From Acetobacter nitrogenifigens DSM 23921 = NBRC 105050 (GTDB lineage Bacteria > Pseudomonadota > Alphaproteobacteria > Acetobacterales > Acetobacteraceae): a DNA stretch of 64,000 nucleotides. The position numbers and the translations under genes are program-made. Under the pieces are notes generated by a model. It worked only from the letters and a program-made list of their open reading frames with translations, was not told the DNA's origin and searched no databases. Numbering within the stretch: the stretch's first letter is position 1; every line of letters begins with the position of its first letter. This document shows, in pieces, positions 18,895-28,129 of the stretch. The stretch spans positions 62,001 through 126,000 of the forward strand of contig NZ_AUBI01000011.1 of assembly GCF_000429165.1 (NCBI RefSeq), in the 5' to 3' direction.

Positions 18895-21102
18895 ATGACG
18901 TGTATTGCTCCCTCCCCGTCCACCACTTCTCGTCGCAGACTGCTCGCCGGGGGCGCCGGGCTGATCGTGGCAGGTCTGCTGCCGCGCTCTTCTTCGGCGC
19001 AACGTCCGTCTGGATTGTACGAAGGGGTGCTGACCGAACCGTCAGGAGTCGCTTTCACGCCGAACGCCTATATCCGCATCGCGGCGCCTGAGACCGCAGC
19101 GTCAAACGCAAGTGGAATCACTCTGATTTTGCCGAATGTCGAGATGGGACAGGGTATTTACACCGGGTCAGTGGTCCTGATCGCCGAAGAACTGGACGTC
19201 GAACCTGATCAGGTGGCGCTGGAGGCAGCGCCACCGGACGACGCTTATGTCGCGCAGGATATGGGCACACAGGCCACAGGCGGTTCGACGTCCACCGTGT
19301 TCGAATGGACGTCCCTGCGGCAGGCGGGCGCGGCAGCCCGCATCATGCTGGTGCAGGCCGCGGCGGAACGCTGGAAATGTCCTGTTGAAGAGTGCTCGAC
19401 CAACGCAGCCGTCATTCACCACGACCCGACTGGGCGCACGCTGACCTATGCTGAGGTTGCGGCGGAGGCTGGGCGGCTGTCTCCGCCCAAGAACCCGCCG
19501 CTGCGCAAGTCGGAGGCCTGGAAGCTGATCGGCCGAGCGCGCCATCGCGTGGACAGCCGCGCCAAGGTCGAGGCGAAGGCGGTCTACGGCATCGACGTGC
19601 GCGTGCCGGGAATGAAGTTCGCGACTGTCAGCGCCTGTCCCGTCATGGGCGGCGTTGTGCGGGGTATGGACCGTGAAGCCGCGCTGAAGGTTCCGGGGGT
19701 CCGCGAGGTGCTGAAGATCGACAACGCGGTCTGCGTCGTCGGCGATCATTACTGGGCGGCGAAGAAGGGGCTGGAGGCGCTGGCCGTCACATGGTCGGAG
19801 GGCGCGAACGCGACGGTGGACACCGCCCGCGTCTACGCCGAACTGCATGACGGACTGAACGACCCGCACCCGATCGTGGCGAAAAGCAGTGGCGACGCAG
19901 CAGCGGTGATGCAGAGCGCTGCTTCGCGATTTGAGGCCGTTTATCAGCAGCCGCTGCTCGCGCATTCCACGATGGAGCCGATCAACTGCGCGATCCATGT
20001 GCGCCCGGACGGCGCCGATGTGTGGGTCGGAACACAGGTGCCGATATGGGCGCGCGATTCCGTTGCGACGATCACAGGCTTGCCGAAAGAATCAGTGAAG
20101 CTGCATGGCCAGTATATCGGCGGCGGTTTCGGCCGACGGCTGGAGCACGAGTATGTCACGCAGGCGGCGCAGTTCGCTCGCCAGGTTTCGTATCCGCTGA
20201 AAATCGTCTGGAGCAGGGAGGAAGACGTCACGCTCGACCGTTACCGCCCCGCTTATGTTGATCGAGCGCGCGCAGGCCTCGATGCGCGCGGGCGGATTAC
20301 GGCGATGGAGTTTCGCGTGGTGGGGCCAGCCGTAGTCGCCCGCTGGGAGCCTGCGGGCCTGTCGCCTAACGGCTTTGACGAGGATCTCGCGGCGGCGATC
20401 GCCATCACGCCCTATACTTATCCAACCTCGCGCCTCGACTATGTCCGGCGCGAGGCGCCCGGAGTCGTCACGGCCTGGTGGCGTGGGGTCGGGGGAACGC
20501 GCGGCCTGTTCGTGGTCGAGAGCTTTATCGACGAACTTGCAGAGAAAGCCGGGGTCGATCCCGTCGCTTATCGTCGGGAACTGATCCGCGAACATCCCCG
20601 CGCGAGGGCGGTTCTCGATCTGGCGGCTGAGAAAGCCGGGTGGGGTTCTCCGTTGCCGCCCGGACATGGCCGTGGCGTCGCGGCGCAGTTTTTGTTTGGT
20701 TCGTATCTCGGCACGGTTGTCGAGGTCGATATGAGCGATCCTGTCGCAGTTCGGGTCGTGAAGGTGACTGTGGCGGTGGATTGCGGGCAACCGGTGAACC
20801 CCGATCAGATCGTGGCCCAGATCGAGGGCGGGATGATCTTCGGTCTCGGGACAGCGTTGTTCAACGAAATTACGCTCGAAAAAGGCCGTGTTCAGGAAAG
20901 AAATTTCAATCAGTGGCGTTTGATTCGCATGAACGAGGCGCCGAAGATCGAAGTTCATATCGTCCCGAGCGCGGAAGACCCCGGCGGGATCGGCGAAACC
21001 GGCACGGCTGCTGCAGCGCCAGCGTTGGTGAATGCAATTTTCGCAGCGTCGGGGCGTCGCGTCCGCACACTGCCGGTTATGTCAGCATTGCGGGCGGGAT
21101 AG
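18895..21102 (+). CDS. molybdopterin-binding large subunit of a xanthine dehydrogenase-family enzyme (IorB/AldH-like)
   Basis: 735-residue Mo-hydroxylase large subunit. It starts with a Tat-type signal (SRRRLLAGGAGLIVAGLLP, twin Arg), so it is exported folded, as in isoquinoline 1-oxidoreductase beta and acetic acid bacterial aldehyde dehydrogenase large subunits. Seen: NVEMGQGIYTGSVVLIAEEL, QPLLAHSTMEPINC (M-E-P cofactor motif), GQYIGGGFGRR, AWWRGVG, and GIGETGTAAAAPAL near the end with the expected catalytic Glu (G-E). The usual partner [2Fe-2S] subunit and cytochrome c are absent on both sides, so it is an orphan here. Start 18895 is taken as the first Met giving a correctly placed Tat motif; the frame opens further upstream. 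Substrate (aldehyde or N-heterocycle) unknown. Confidence 0.87.
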   Translation: MTCIAPSPSTTSRRRLLAGGAGLIVAGLLPRSSSAQRPSGLYEGVLTEPSGVAFTPNAYIRIAAPETAASNASGITLILPNVEMGQGIYTGSVVLIAEELDVEPDQVALEAAPPDDAYVAQDMGTQATGGSTSTVFEWTSLRQAGAAARIMLVQAAAERWKCPVEECSTNAAVIHHDPTGRTLTYAEVAAEAGRLSPPKNPPLRKSEAWKLIGRARHRVDSRAKVEAKAVYGIDVRVPGMKFATVSACPVMGGVVRGMDREAALKVPGVREVLKIDNAVCVVGDHYWAAKKGLEALAVTWSEGANATVDTARVYAELHDGLNDPHPIVAKSSGDAAAVMQSAASRFEAVYQQPLLAHSTMEPINCAIHVRPDGADVWVGTQVPIWARDSVATITGLPKESVKLHGQYIGGGFGRRLEHEYVTQAAQFARQVSYPLKIVWSREEDVTLDRYRPAYVDRARAGLDARGRITAMEFRVVGPAVVARWEPAGLSPNGFDEDLAAAIAITPYTYPTSRLDYVRREAPGVVTAWWRGVGGTRGLFVVESFIDELAEKAGVDPVAYRRELIREHPRARAVLDLAAEKAGWGSPLPPGHGRGVAAQFLFGSYLGTVVEVDMSDPVAVRVVKVTVAVDCGQPVNPDQIVAQIEGGMIFGLGTALFNEITLEKGRVQERNFNQWRLIRMNEAPKIEVHIVPSAEDPGGIGETGTAAAAPALVNAIFAASGRRVRTLPVMSALRAG

Positions 21103-21144
21103 GAGTCCAGAGAACGAGGAGTCGGCACGCGCCGACATCCCTGG

Positions 21145-21561
21145 TTACAGCCATTTTCCCATGACGATGCGGGGCGCGGTCTCGTACCCCAGCCGTTCGT
21201 AGAAGGGAACGACGCCAGCGTTTGTCTCGCGCACCATCAACTGCGCCTTGAGCACGCCCCTGTCTCGTAGCCAGGCCTCGGCGGCGCCCACCAGACTCCG
21301 GCCGATGCCGGCGCCACGCGCGTCCGGGGATGACGCGACGTAGTAGAGCCAGCCCCGATGGCCGTCATGGCCGACCATGATGGTGCCGATAATTGTCTGA
21401 TTTTCATCTTCGCCAAGAAGTATTTCAGATGTTTCGCGTCCTCTTGCGAAACGGAAATCGGTTGCCGGATCGTTTTGCTGCGTGACGAGGCCGCAATCGC
21501 GCCACAGGGTGATTACGTCGGTCTCGTCTTCGGGTTTCGCCAATCTGATCGATATCTTCAT
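21145..21561 (-). CDS. GNAT-family N-acetyltransferase (YpeA-like)
   Basis: 138 residues. GNAT core: GTIMVGHDGHRGWLYYVASSPDARGAGIGRSLV, with the acetyl-CoA-binding R/Q-G-x-G-x-G/A equivalent (RGAGIGRSL), and the C-terminal VPFYERLGYE motif of motif B. It resembles the small YpeA-type acetyltransferases. ATG 21561 overlaps the mtnK stop (ATGA). The open frame reaches further upstream, but only within mtnK. Substrate unknown. Confidence 0.88.
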   Translation of the reverse strand: MKISIRLAKPEDETDVITLWRDCGLVTQQNDPATDFRFARGRETSEILLGEDENQTIIGTIMVGHDGHRGWLYYVASSPDARGAGIGRSLVGAAEAWLRDRGVLKAQLMVRETNAGVVPFYERLGYETAPRIVMGKWL

Positions 21562-22802
21562 GTCGTCTCCGGCAACGTCGTGATGCGCAGGTTCGCTTGC
21601 GGGTGAAGCATTTCCGTGAACGCGTCGATGTCGGCGGGCGCGTCTCGCAGGAGGGCGCACGCGAAAGACAAGGCTACACGCTGACGGTCGGCTTTGGACT
21701 GCTGGCCCTGAATATGGTCGAAGTCTGATGTCTGGGCGTAGCCGATCAGGCGTCGCACGATTTCGGCGGCGGCGAAACCGACAGCGTCGTGGAACACGCC
21801 GTTGATAAAGCGCGTGCGCAAGGCATCCAGTTCGTGCAACGCATTGGAAAATGTCGTTGGAACGTAAAGATCGGCTCCGTGCGCCTGCGTTTTCCAGAGA
21901 TGCAGGAAGTCCACGCAAAATGTTCGCCAGAACGCTTTGATCGCGGCGGCCAGGCTCTCCTTGCGGGGTGCGTCGGTCGTCGCTGCGTGGGCAAGCGCCA
22001 GATGCGCCAGATACAGGCCGCAATCGAAACCGATCGGGCCATACAGGGAAAACTCCCCGTCAATCACACGCACGTCGTGATCGGCGATCATGATTGAGCC
22101 GCTGTGAAGATCACCGTGCAATAAAGCCTGCGGCGTCGTCAGGAAGCGTTCCTGCAATGCGCCTATTCTTGCAATTATTTGCGGATCAGAGCGCATGGCG
22201 GCGACGTCCGCATCAAGCGCAGGCAGCCAGTGGTTGCGTGGATGTTCCCGGTAAGGGTCTGTCAAAACGAGGTCGACCGTGATGCGGGTCAGCGTCGTAT
22301 TGCCCGAGAAGAACGCGAGATCTGGCGTCACTGCTTCGAATGGTTGCGCGAGATACGAGGTCAGGAACGCTGATCTGGCTACGAACCCGCCAAGAATGCG
22401 GGAAGGCGCAATCGGATCGGCGCCGTTGGTCAAAGCCTCTCGCAAGGTGACGAAACCGTCCAGACACTCCATCGTCAGCACGAACTGTTCCGGGTCGAAG
22501 TCCAGGAACGCCGGGGTCAGCCCGGGGACAAGCGGTTCGATCCGTCGCAGCCAGGCGGCTTCGAACGCGGTGCGGTCGAGCGGCATTTTCCAATCGGGAT
22601 CGACGCGTACGTGGGGCAGGGATTGCTTCACGCAGAGCCTTCCCGTGGTTCCGAACACAAGAAATACGAGGTTCAGGTTGCCGTCGCTGACCTCGCGCAC
22701 GGTCCAGTCCTGCGCCTCGCCGCCCAGCCGTTCGGCGAGCTCTCGCCGAGCGGCGAGGAAGCGTTTGACGCCTTCGGGGTCCAGTGTCCGGTACGCGGTC
22801 AT
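21558..22802 (-). CDS. mtnK: S-methyl-5-thioribose kinase
   Basis: 414-residue aminoglycoside-phosphotransferase-fold kinase that phosphorylates 5-methylthioribose at C1 with ATP in the methionine salvage pathway. Seen: SDGNLNLVFLV (N-x-N nucleotide loop), FVTLREAL, catalytic LLHGDLHSGSIMI (H-G-D-L-H-x-G-S, specific for MtnK), and VIDGEFSLYGPIGFD (D-x-E metal motif with G-P-x-G-F-D). Start ATG 22802; a GTG four codons upstream (22814) is also possible. Other methionine salvage genes are not in the window. Coupled to a GNAT acetyltransferase. Confidence 0.93.
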   Translation of the reverse strand: MTAYRTLDPEGVKRFLAARRELAERLGGEAQDWTVREVSDGNLNLVFLVFGTTGRLCVKQSLPHVRVDPDWKMPLDRTAFEAAWLRRIEPLVPGLTPAFLDFDPEQFVLTMECLDGFVTLREALTNGADPIAPSRILGGFVARSAFLTSYLAQPFEAVTPDLAFFSGNTTLTRITVDLVLTDPYREHPRNHWLPALDADVAAMRSDPQIIARIGALQERFLTTPQALLHGDLHSGSIMIADHDVRVIDGEFSLYGPIGFDCGLYLAHLALAHAATTDAPRKESLAAAIKAFWRTFCVDFLHLWKTQAHGADLYVPTTFSNALHELDALRTRFINGVFHDAVGFAAAEIVRRLIGYAQTSDFDHIQGQQSKADRQRVALSFACALLRDAPADIDAFTEMLHPQANLRITTLPETT

Positions 22803-23520
22803 TGATTTTACCACAAAAAATTGTGAAATATTATTTTTACAAACATTAAATGTTTTATCCTGTCAAGCACCTGTTCATGCGCAGGGCAAGGCACATCGCT
22901 GCTGCGAAGTGATCGAATTTCATTGTGTCCGAAGAACGGCCCTGATGTTTTATGGTTCGGCGCTGCGAAGGATATGCAGACCACGTGTCGAATGGAAAAG
23001 AGGCGGTTCCTGTCGAAGGTCCGCCGTTACGCGGGCCGTCGATTGGTCGCCAGTCCCTCGAAAGGCGTTTCTCGACAACGGCGCATATCCTGTCGAGATA
23101 GTGATCGTGCCGCCGTCGTCGGAGGGATGTTGCAGAACGTCGTATTTTAAGCCGCGCCACTTTGCTGCGACGTTTCAATCGACCGGTAGTTGTGTAGCGT
23201 GGTCCGTAATCTCACGGTCTGGCGCCGTTGGCGTGGGTCGTCCTGCTTAACTAAAAAACGATGCCGTCAGAAGCACGGTGGAGGGCGTTTCCTGAGGCCC
23301 GTCGAGAAAAAAGGCTGCAGGCGGAGCCATCTTTGCGCGGGCACGCGTTACGGTCGCCACCCTGCGCAAGGTGGCGGAAGAGAAGGCGCCCGCAAAATCT
23401 TCGAGCAATCAACTGATCGTCGGGGAGCGACCTCTCCCCGTGCGAGGATTTGCTCCCGAAGTTAAAGGAGTGGCAAAACGTGTGCGGACTCGACGCCTCT
23501 GATGTCAGATTCGCGCGGCC
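22803..23520. other. 718-bp spacer without a clear gene
   Basis: The mtnK-proximal part (22803-22860) is AT-rich and contains the perfect dyad AAACATTAAATGTTT (22841-22855), a possible operator or promoter element. The rest is GC-rich with only short, unconvincing frames on both strands. One C-terminal-like minus frame near 22860-22990 and one plus frame near 23300-23502 could be remnants of decayed genes, but I cannot assign them. Confidence 0.45.
22841..22855. promoter_or_regulatory. AT-rich palindrome upstream of mtnK
   Basis: AAACATTAAATGTTT, perfect 7-bp arms around a single A, about 40 bp upstream of the mtnK start. Possible operator; no cognate regulator is known. Confidence 0.3.
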
Positions 23521-24513
23521 CTATTTCTCGCCTTTGAAAATCGCGACATGCGTGACGCCGTCCTGTCCGATCCAGGCTCTGTACATTCCGTCCGTGTTGA
23601 ACGGCATGGCGATGTGGCCTGTCTCGTCGAGGGCGATCGCGCCGCCATTGCCGCCCATCTGCGTGATTTCGTGATTCACCACGTCCTCGGCAGCCTGTTG
23701 TAGCGGTTCGTGCATGGCGCCGACCCGCATGCAGACCTCATGAGCGGCTACGGTGCGGATATAGTATTCGCCCCAACCGGTGCCCGACATAGCGCAATGG
23801 GCGTCCGCATAGGTTCCCGCGCCGATGAGGGGAGAATCGCCGACGCGTCCATAGAGTTTGTCTGTCAGACCGCCGGTTGAGGTGCCTGCGGCGAGATGTC
23901 CCTGCGTGTCTAGCGCCACAGCGCCGACGGTGCCGAAATGGCGGTCGAGCGGAATTTCGGAATGTTGCTTCCCTGCGGCGTCGTCTTTGAGAGCGCTCTG
24001 AAGCTGGTTCCAGCGGCGCTGAGTCCAGAAGTATTTTTCCGGCGTCATCGCAAAGCCCTGCGCTCGGGCGAAGGCTTCGGCCCCTTCTCCGACAAGCAGC
24101 ACATGCGGCGAATGCAGCATGACGGCTTCAGCGAGAAGGATCGGGTTCTTGATGTGATGGACGCCAGCGACAGCGCCAGCGCTGCGCGTGAAGCCGTCCA
24201 TGATGGCCGCGTCCATTTCGTTTTTGCCGTCATGCGTGAACACTGCGCCGCGACCGGCGTTGAAATTCGGGTCGTTCTCCAGAATCTGGATCGCCGTCGT
24301 GACTGCGTCCCTGGCCGCGCGGCCAGCTTTGAGCGTCGCATAACCTTCCTGAACCGCCTCCCGAAGGGTGTCTTCAACAGCCTTCGCGCGTTCCGGCGTC
24401 ATGTCCTTGCGGATGACGCCCGCGCCACCGTGGATGACGAAAACCGGGGCGGTTTCGGCATGCGCCACGCCGCAGAGCGAAGCGATGGTCAGGGCGATGG
24501 CGAGAGGTTTCAC
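23521..24513 (-). CDS. iaaA: isoaspartyl peptidase/L-asparaginase (plant-type), exported
   Basis: 330 residues. Ntn-hydrolase precursor that self-cleaves before a Thr to give alpha and beta subunits and hydrolyses isoaspartyl dipeptides and asparagine. Seen: VIHGGAGVIRKDMTPE near the N-terminus, NFNAGRGAVFTHDGKNEMDAAIMDG, the cleavage site and nucleophile in HFGTVGAVALD (G|T-V-G), AGTSTGGLTDKLYGRVGDSPLIGAGTYAD, and MSGTGWGEYYIR. A Sec signal (LAIALTIASLCGVAHAE) places it in the periplasm, while the E. coli enzyme is cytoplasmic. Confidence 0.92.
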   Translation of the reverse strand: MKPLAIALTIASLCGVAHAETAPVFVIHGGAGVIRKDMTPERAKAVEDTLREAVQEGYATLKAGRAARDAVTTAIQILENDPNFNAGRGAVFTHDGKNEMDAAIMDGFTRSAGAVAGVHHIKNPILLAEAVMLHSPHVLLVGEGAEAFARAQGFAMTPEKYFWTQRRWNQLQSALKDDAAGKQHSEIPLDRHFGTVGAVALDTQGHLAAGTSTGGLTDKLYGRVGDSPLIGAGTYADAHCAMSGTGWGEYYIRTVAAHEVCMRVGAMHEPLQQAAEDVVNHEITQMGGNGGAIALDETGHIAMPFNTDGMYRAWIGQDGVTHVAIFKGEK

Positions 24514-24949
24514 TGTGACGTCTCCAAATCATAACGATACGGCGCAGAGATAAAGGTCTGACGCTGGCCGTGCAATGCATGAGGATTGCAGGTTAGGCCA
24601 GAAGCGCTCGTACGAAGCGTTGCGCAGGAGGTAATAGCGCCGAAGATATATAAGACAGTATTGAGGCCCATTGTGTTCCGGCCGCATCCATAATTGATTG
24701 CCCTTCACAATCTGGAATCGCGCTTATGCACCGCTGGAGTGAATCTCATTGCGGTGCCGTCACACAGCGGCTACTCTGATGTTTGGTGTCATGTTGAACG
24801 TGTGCGCCCCAAGGAGGACGCCTTGCCGCAGAGCGCCCGAAATCAGGCGCACCCAGGTTGGTGGCGCCTGAAGCAGCGGAGCTCCGGCGGCGTTGACCGT
24901 TCAAGTTGCGGGCTTGATTTCGAGCCAAAGCAAGCCGGGAGTCAGGCGC
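24514..24949. other. 436-bp spacer without a recognised gene
   Basis: Upstream region of the isoaspartyl peptidase gene and downstream region of the TonB receptor gene. I see no persuasive frame, hairpin terminator, tRNA or repeat. Confidence 0.45.
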
Positions 24950-27334
24950 TCAGTAGCGTCCTCGAAGCGTGAAATAGAACGTTCTAGGCGAACCGTAGAT
25001 AGCCCCATCATAGAATCCCGCCTGACGGTAATAGGTTTTGTCTGTCAAGTTGCTGATGTTGCCAGTCAAACTGAGCCAGTTCGTGAGACGGTATCGGGCC
25101 ATAAGGTTGATGAGCGTGTAACCGTTCAGATAGAGGTTGGACGCATCATATTTCCCATTACCCAATGGCCGACCGGGATTTACAGGCCACGATGTGCTGG
25201 TCTGCGTCGTGAAACCGCCGCCAATGGTCAGGTTATGCAATTTCCCTTTGAAGGTGTACGTGGTGTTCAATTTGATCAGATTGTGAGGATCTTCCTGATA
25301 ACCCAGCCCCTTCTCCTGCAAGTAACTGTATCCGAACAGAACATTCCACCCCGGGGTGATCTGGCCTGACACGTCGAAATCTACCCCTTCGGTCGTAACA
25401 CCGTTGGCGGTAGTGTAGATCGTGTTGCCGGTGATCGTGTTTGTCAGGCCTGTGGTCTTGGCGACGTTATCCTGCTTGTTCAGGTAAAACGCCAGCGACA
25501 TGTTCAAGCGGTTATCGAAAAATTCTCCCTTTATGCCGGTTTCGTAGCTCTTGCCCAAAACAGGAGGAAGCGGCTTGTTGTTGACGTCGCGGTCAGCCGA
25601 TTGTGGCGTGAAGATAGTCGTGTAGCTACCGTAAATTGAAAAATTCTTGGCGAAATCGTAAACAAGGCCAGCATACGGCGTTAGAACAGCATTCTGGTTC
25701 ATGGACCCGGATGAGGCGGTGTAAGCATTCGCTGTGTTATAGGTGCCAGAGTAGTATTGGTACGAGCTCATGCGACCACCCAGAATCAGGCTAAGTCCTT
25801 TGGCCAACACGAAATGTCCGCTGACGTAAGCTCCGTAATTCCGGGTCACGTCGACTTCGCGCGCGTTAGTGCGGTGTGTTCTAAAATTGGCGTAGCTGCC
25901 GTCCCAGGTTTTCCAGTTGGCGACCGATAGGCCCGTCGAGCGGTACTGACACGCGGAATAGGGCGTGACATTTGCGATGTTGCAATTGCCTAGAGCGTTA
26001 CTGAACGTCCACGTGGTCAGCTCATCGCTGTAACCGTTGAATCCAAACACCAGAGTTTGTGGACGGCCGAAGACTTTAAACTGACCTGTCAGACGGATAT
26101 CGGCCGTGTCGCGCTGGTCGTTATATTCTCCATGCAACGCGTTCAGATATGCGCCTGTTCCATCCTCATTCCAAAAACCAGCGTATCCGCCAGTACTTTT
26201 GGAGGCGTTATTGACCTTGAGATTGCCAAGGTTCTGATAATTTCCGGCCCACGTGTGCATATAGCTGGCTCTCAGGCGCCAGTTATCGGAAAAACTGTGA
26301 TCGTAGTTTCCAAATGCGGATAACGTATTTTCCTCGGAAAAGCTCCAGTTCGCTACCGGATTGGTGCTACGTGGGAGATTGGTTCTGGTTCCGTTCGCGT
26401 ACCAGATAGGGACGTTGGTTCCCCAGGATGCGCCGTTATCTCGGGTCTTTTCGTACTGAAAGCCCCAGTTAACGGTGTCTCTGCGAGACAGGTCAGCCGC
26501 GAAATTGGCAAGTGCGCCGATATTATAAAGGCTTTCACGTTGACGGAAAGTATCGGAATCTTCCCAGGTAAAAATATAGCGGCTGCGAATCGTGCCGGAT
26601 TGGTTCAGTGGCTTGTTGACGTCGAGCATGACGCGATGGTCGTTCCAATTACCCAAGCGTAGCATCGCGTTCACTTGCTCGGTCTTGGTTGGTTGCTTGC
26701 GCTCAAGGTAAATGGTCGCGGACGGATCGCCAGTGCCGCCCATGAGGCCGTTGGCGCCGCGAATGATCTGAACGTTGTCGTACAAGTCCATATTCATGGC
26801 GGAGCCAGCGCCGCTGAACCCCGTTGTCCCGTTCACTTGCATACCGTCTATGCGATAGTTGGTGATGTCAAAGCCACGGGCGCGATAGGTAGTCCGTCCA
26901 GCGTTGTCGTCTTGATAGGATGTGACGCCGGCTGTTGTATTCATGACATCATCAAGCGTGTTGATCTGCATGTCGTCCATGAGTTGACGTGTGATGACCG
27001 TTACGGTTTGCGGAGTTTCACGTAAACTTAAAGGAAGTCCTGTAGCGGCGGAAGTTCTTTTGATTGTATATGTATTTAACGTGTCCTGAGCGCCTTTGAC
27101 TAAAATGTGCTCGTTTCCGGGGACTTGTGTATTTTCGTAAATATCTTTCCGGTGTCTGTGTTCTCTATTGATCTCTTTGCCGTGTCGATTTTTGTGGTTG
27201 TGCTTGGGGCTATATTTCGTTTCTGGATTTTCGAGTGTGGTCGCCGCCAACGAATGCCCGGCGAGCAAGATGCAAGACGTCAACAACACAAAGCGGGTTG
27301 AAACGAAAAGAGGGCGCACGGTCTTCCTGGTCAC
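24950..27334 (-). CDS. TonB-dependent siderophore receptor
   Basis: About 794-residue outer-membrane receptor. N-terminal signal (VLLTSCILLAGHSLAA), a His/Lys-rich linker, then the plug domain (PQTVTVITRQLMDD, TLDDVMNTTAGV, RARGFDITNYRIDGMQVNG) and the beta-barrel, ending SPRTFYFTLRGRY as expected for a barrel C-terminus. The plug sequence matches ferrichrome/pyoverdine-type siderophore receptors. The annotated start is GTG 27334, with GGAAA six bases upstream; a TTG at 27346 lies against the Fur box. Lower GC than its neighbours. Expected substrate is an Fe(III)-siderophore; which one is unknown. Confidence 0.92.
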   Translation of the reverse strand: MTRKTVRPLFVSTRFVLLTSCILLAGHSLAATTLENPETKYSPKHNHKNRHGKEINREHRHRKDIYENTQVPGNEHILVKGAQDTLNTYTIKRTSAATGLPLSLRETPQTVTVITRQLMDDMQINTLDDVMNTTAGVTSYQDDNAGRTTYRARGFDITNYRIDGMQVNGTTGFSGAGSAMNMDLYDNVQIIRGANGLMGGTGDPSATIYLERKQPTKTEQVNAMLRLGNWNDHRVMLDVNKPLNQSGTIRSRYIFTWEDSDTFRQRESLYNIGALANFAADLSRRDTVNWGFQYEKTRDNGASWGTNVPIWYANGTRTNLPRSTNPVANWSFSEENTLSAFGNYDHSFSDNWRLRASYMHTWAGNYQNLGNLKVNNASKSTGGYAGFWNEDGTGAYLNALHGEYNDQRDTADIRLTGQFKVFGRPQTLVFGFNGYSDELTTWTFSNALGNCNIANVTPYSACQYRSTGLSVANWKTWDGSYANFRTHRTNAREVDVTRNYGAYVSGHFVLAKGLSLILGGRMSSYQYYSGTYNTANAYTASSGSMNQNAVLTPYAGLVYDFAKNFSIYGSYTTIFTPQSADRDVNNKPLPPVLGKSYETGIKGEFFDNRLNMSLAFYLNKQDNVAKTTGLTNTITGNTIYTTANGVTTEGVDFDVSGQITPGWNVLFGYSYLQEKGLGYQEDPHNLIKLNTTYTFKGKLHNLTIGGGFTTQTSTSWPVNPGRPLGNGKYDASNLYLNGYTLINLMARYRLTNWLSLTGNISNLTDKTYYRQAGFYDGAIYGSPRTFYFTLRGRY

Positions 27335-27349
27335 TGTAATTTCCAACGC

Positions 27350-27370
27350 AAATGATAATCAATATCATTT
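27350..27370. promoter_or_regulatory. Fur box upstream of TonB receptor
   Basis: AAATGATAATCAATATCATTT: perfect 8-bp inverted arms (AAATGATA / TATCATTT) about a 5-bp centre, closely matching the Fur consensus built from GATAAT units. It ends 16 bp from the GTG start, so Fur-Fe(II) would block the promoter when iron is sufficient. Confidence 0.8.
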
Positions 27371-28129
27371 GGTGAATAGGTGGAAAAATACGAATGTGGC
27401 AACTGGGAATAAGTTTCTAAAAGTAACAAAAAGTAATGTTCGGAATCAGTTATGGAAATGTTATGAGTATATTGCGCGATTTTTAACCCAATAATTTTGA
27501 TGTTTGGTGATTGTAATAGCTTGCAAAGCTAATTGGACGCAGGTCGTGAGATCGCGGAAACTACCTACAAAATTCTGTGATACCTTAGATGCGTAGATCA
27601 GCAGATTGGGGGGTGAGCTATCATGCTCGACTCAAATGATGAAGAATCATCGGGAAAAAGAGCGACGGAGTGTCGAGTCATCTGGATCTGATATTGCTCC
27701 AGTTACGCAAATTTGAGGAATTATAATATTGCCTGATCGACAGATCATTGACATTTCTGATGGTTTTATAAAGTAAATTTCTGAATCTATCGCTGTAAAC
27801 AGTAATGAATTGATGCCGAAGAGCCAAGGCGCCATCAAATGGATATTTGCTTAATATCAGAGATTTTATGGGAATTAGATGTTTTGTTCGTAAATAAGAT
27901 TCAATGGAAGTATGTTGGGACGTTGTAGGTAACAGGGTTCAGAAGTGTATTGAGGCGTCCAGGAGCGTCCGTTTGTGTAAGAGATCTGAATTTTCGTACG
28001 TGCTGCAGACGAAAACACCAGCGCCAAAGTTCAATTTATTTGCGCAAATAATTTTCCTATCAGAAAGATTTATAAAAATCTTCGCCGCGGGGACATATAT
28101 GGATGCGCCCCTGCGGCGGACATTATGAT
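27371..28129. other. 759-bp AT-rich region without a recognised gene
   Basis: Clearly lower GC than the rest of the window. It holds the promoter of the TonB receptor at its left end. Short frames exist on both strands but none has a good start signal or recognisable features. No transposase or tRNA seen. Base composition suggests foreign or decayed DNA, or a long regulatory region. Confidence 0.4.

Noticed and set aside
22855..23178. Possible C-terminal remnant of an IS5-type transposase on the minus strand
   Set aside because: A short run (KFDHFAAAMCLAL) resembles transposase ends only superficially; no catalytic residues, terminal repeats or target duplication were seen.
23300..23502. Plus-strand frame with protein-like sequence (VATLRKVAEEKAPA...VGERPLPVRGF)
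   Set aside because: Lacks a start codon with ribosome binding site and is very short; may be a decayed gene end but cannot be supported.
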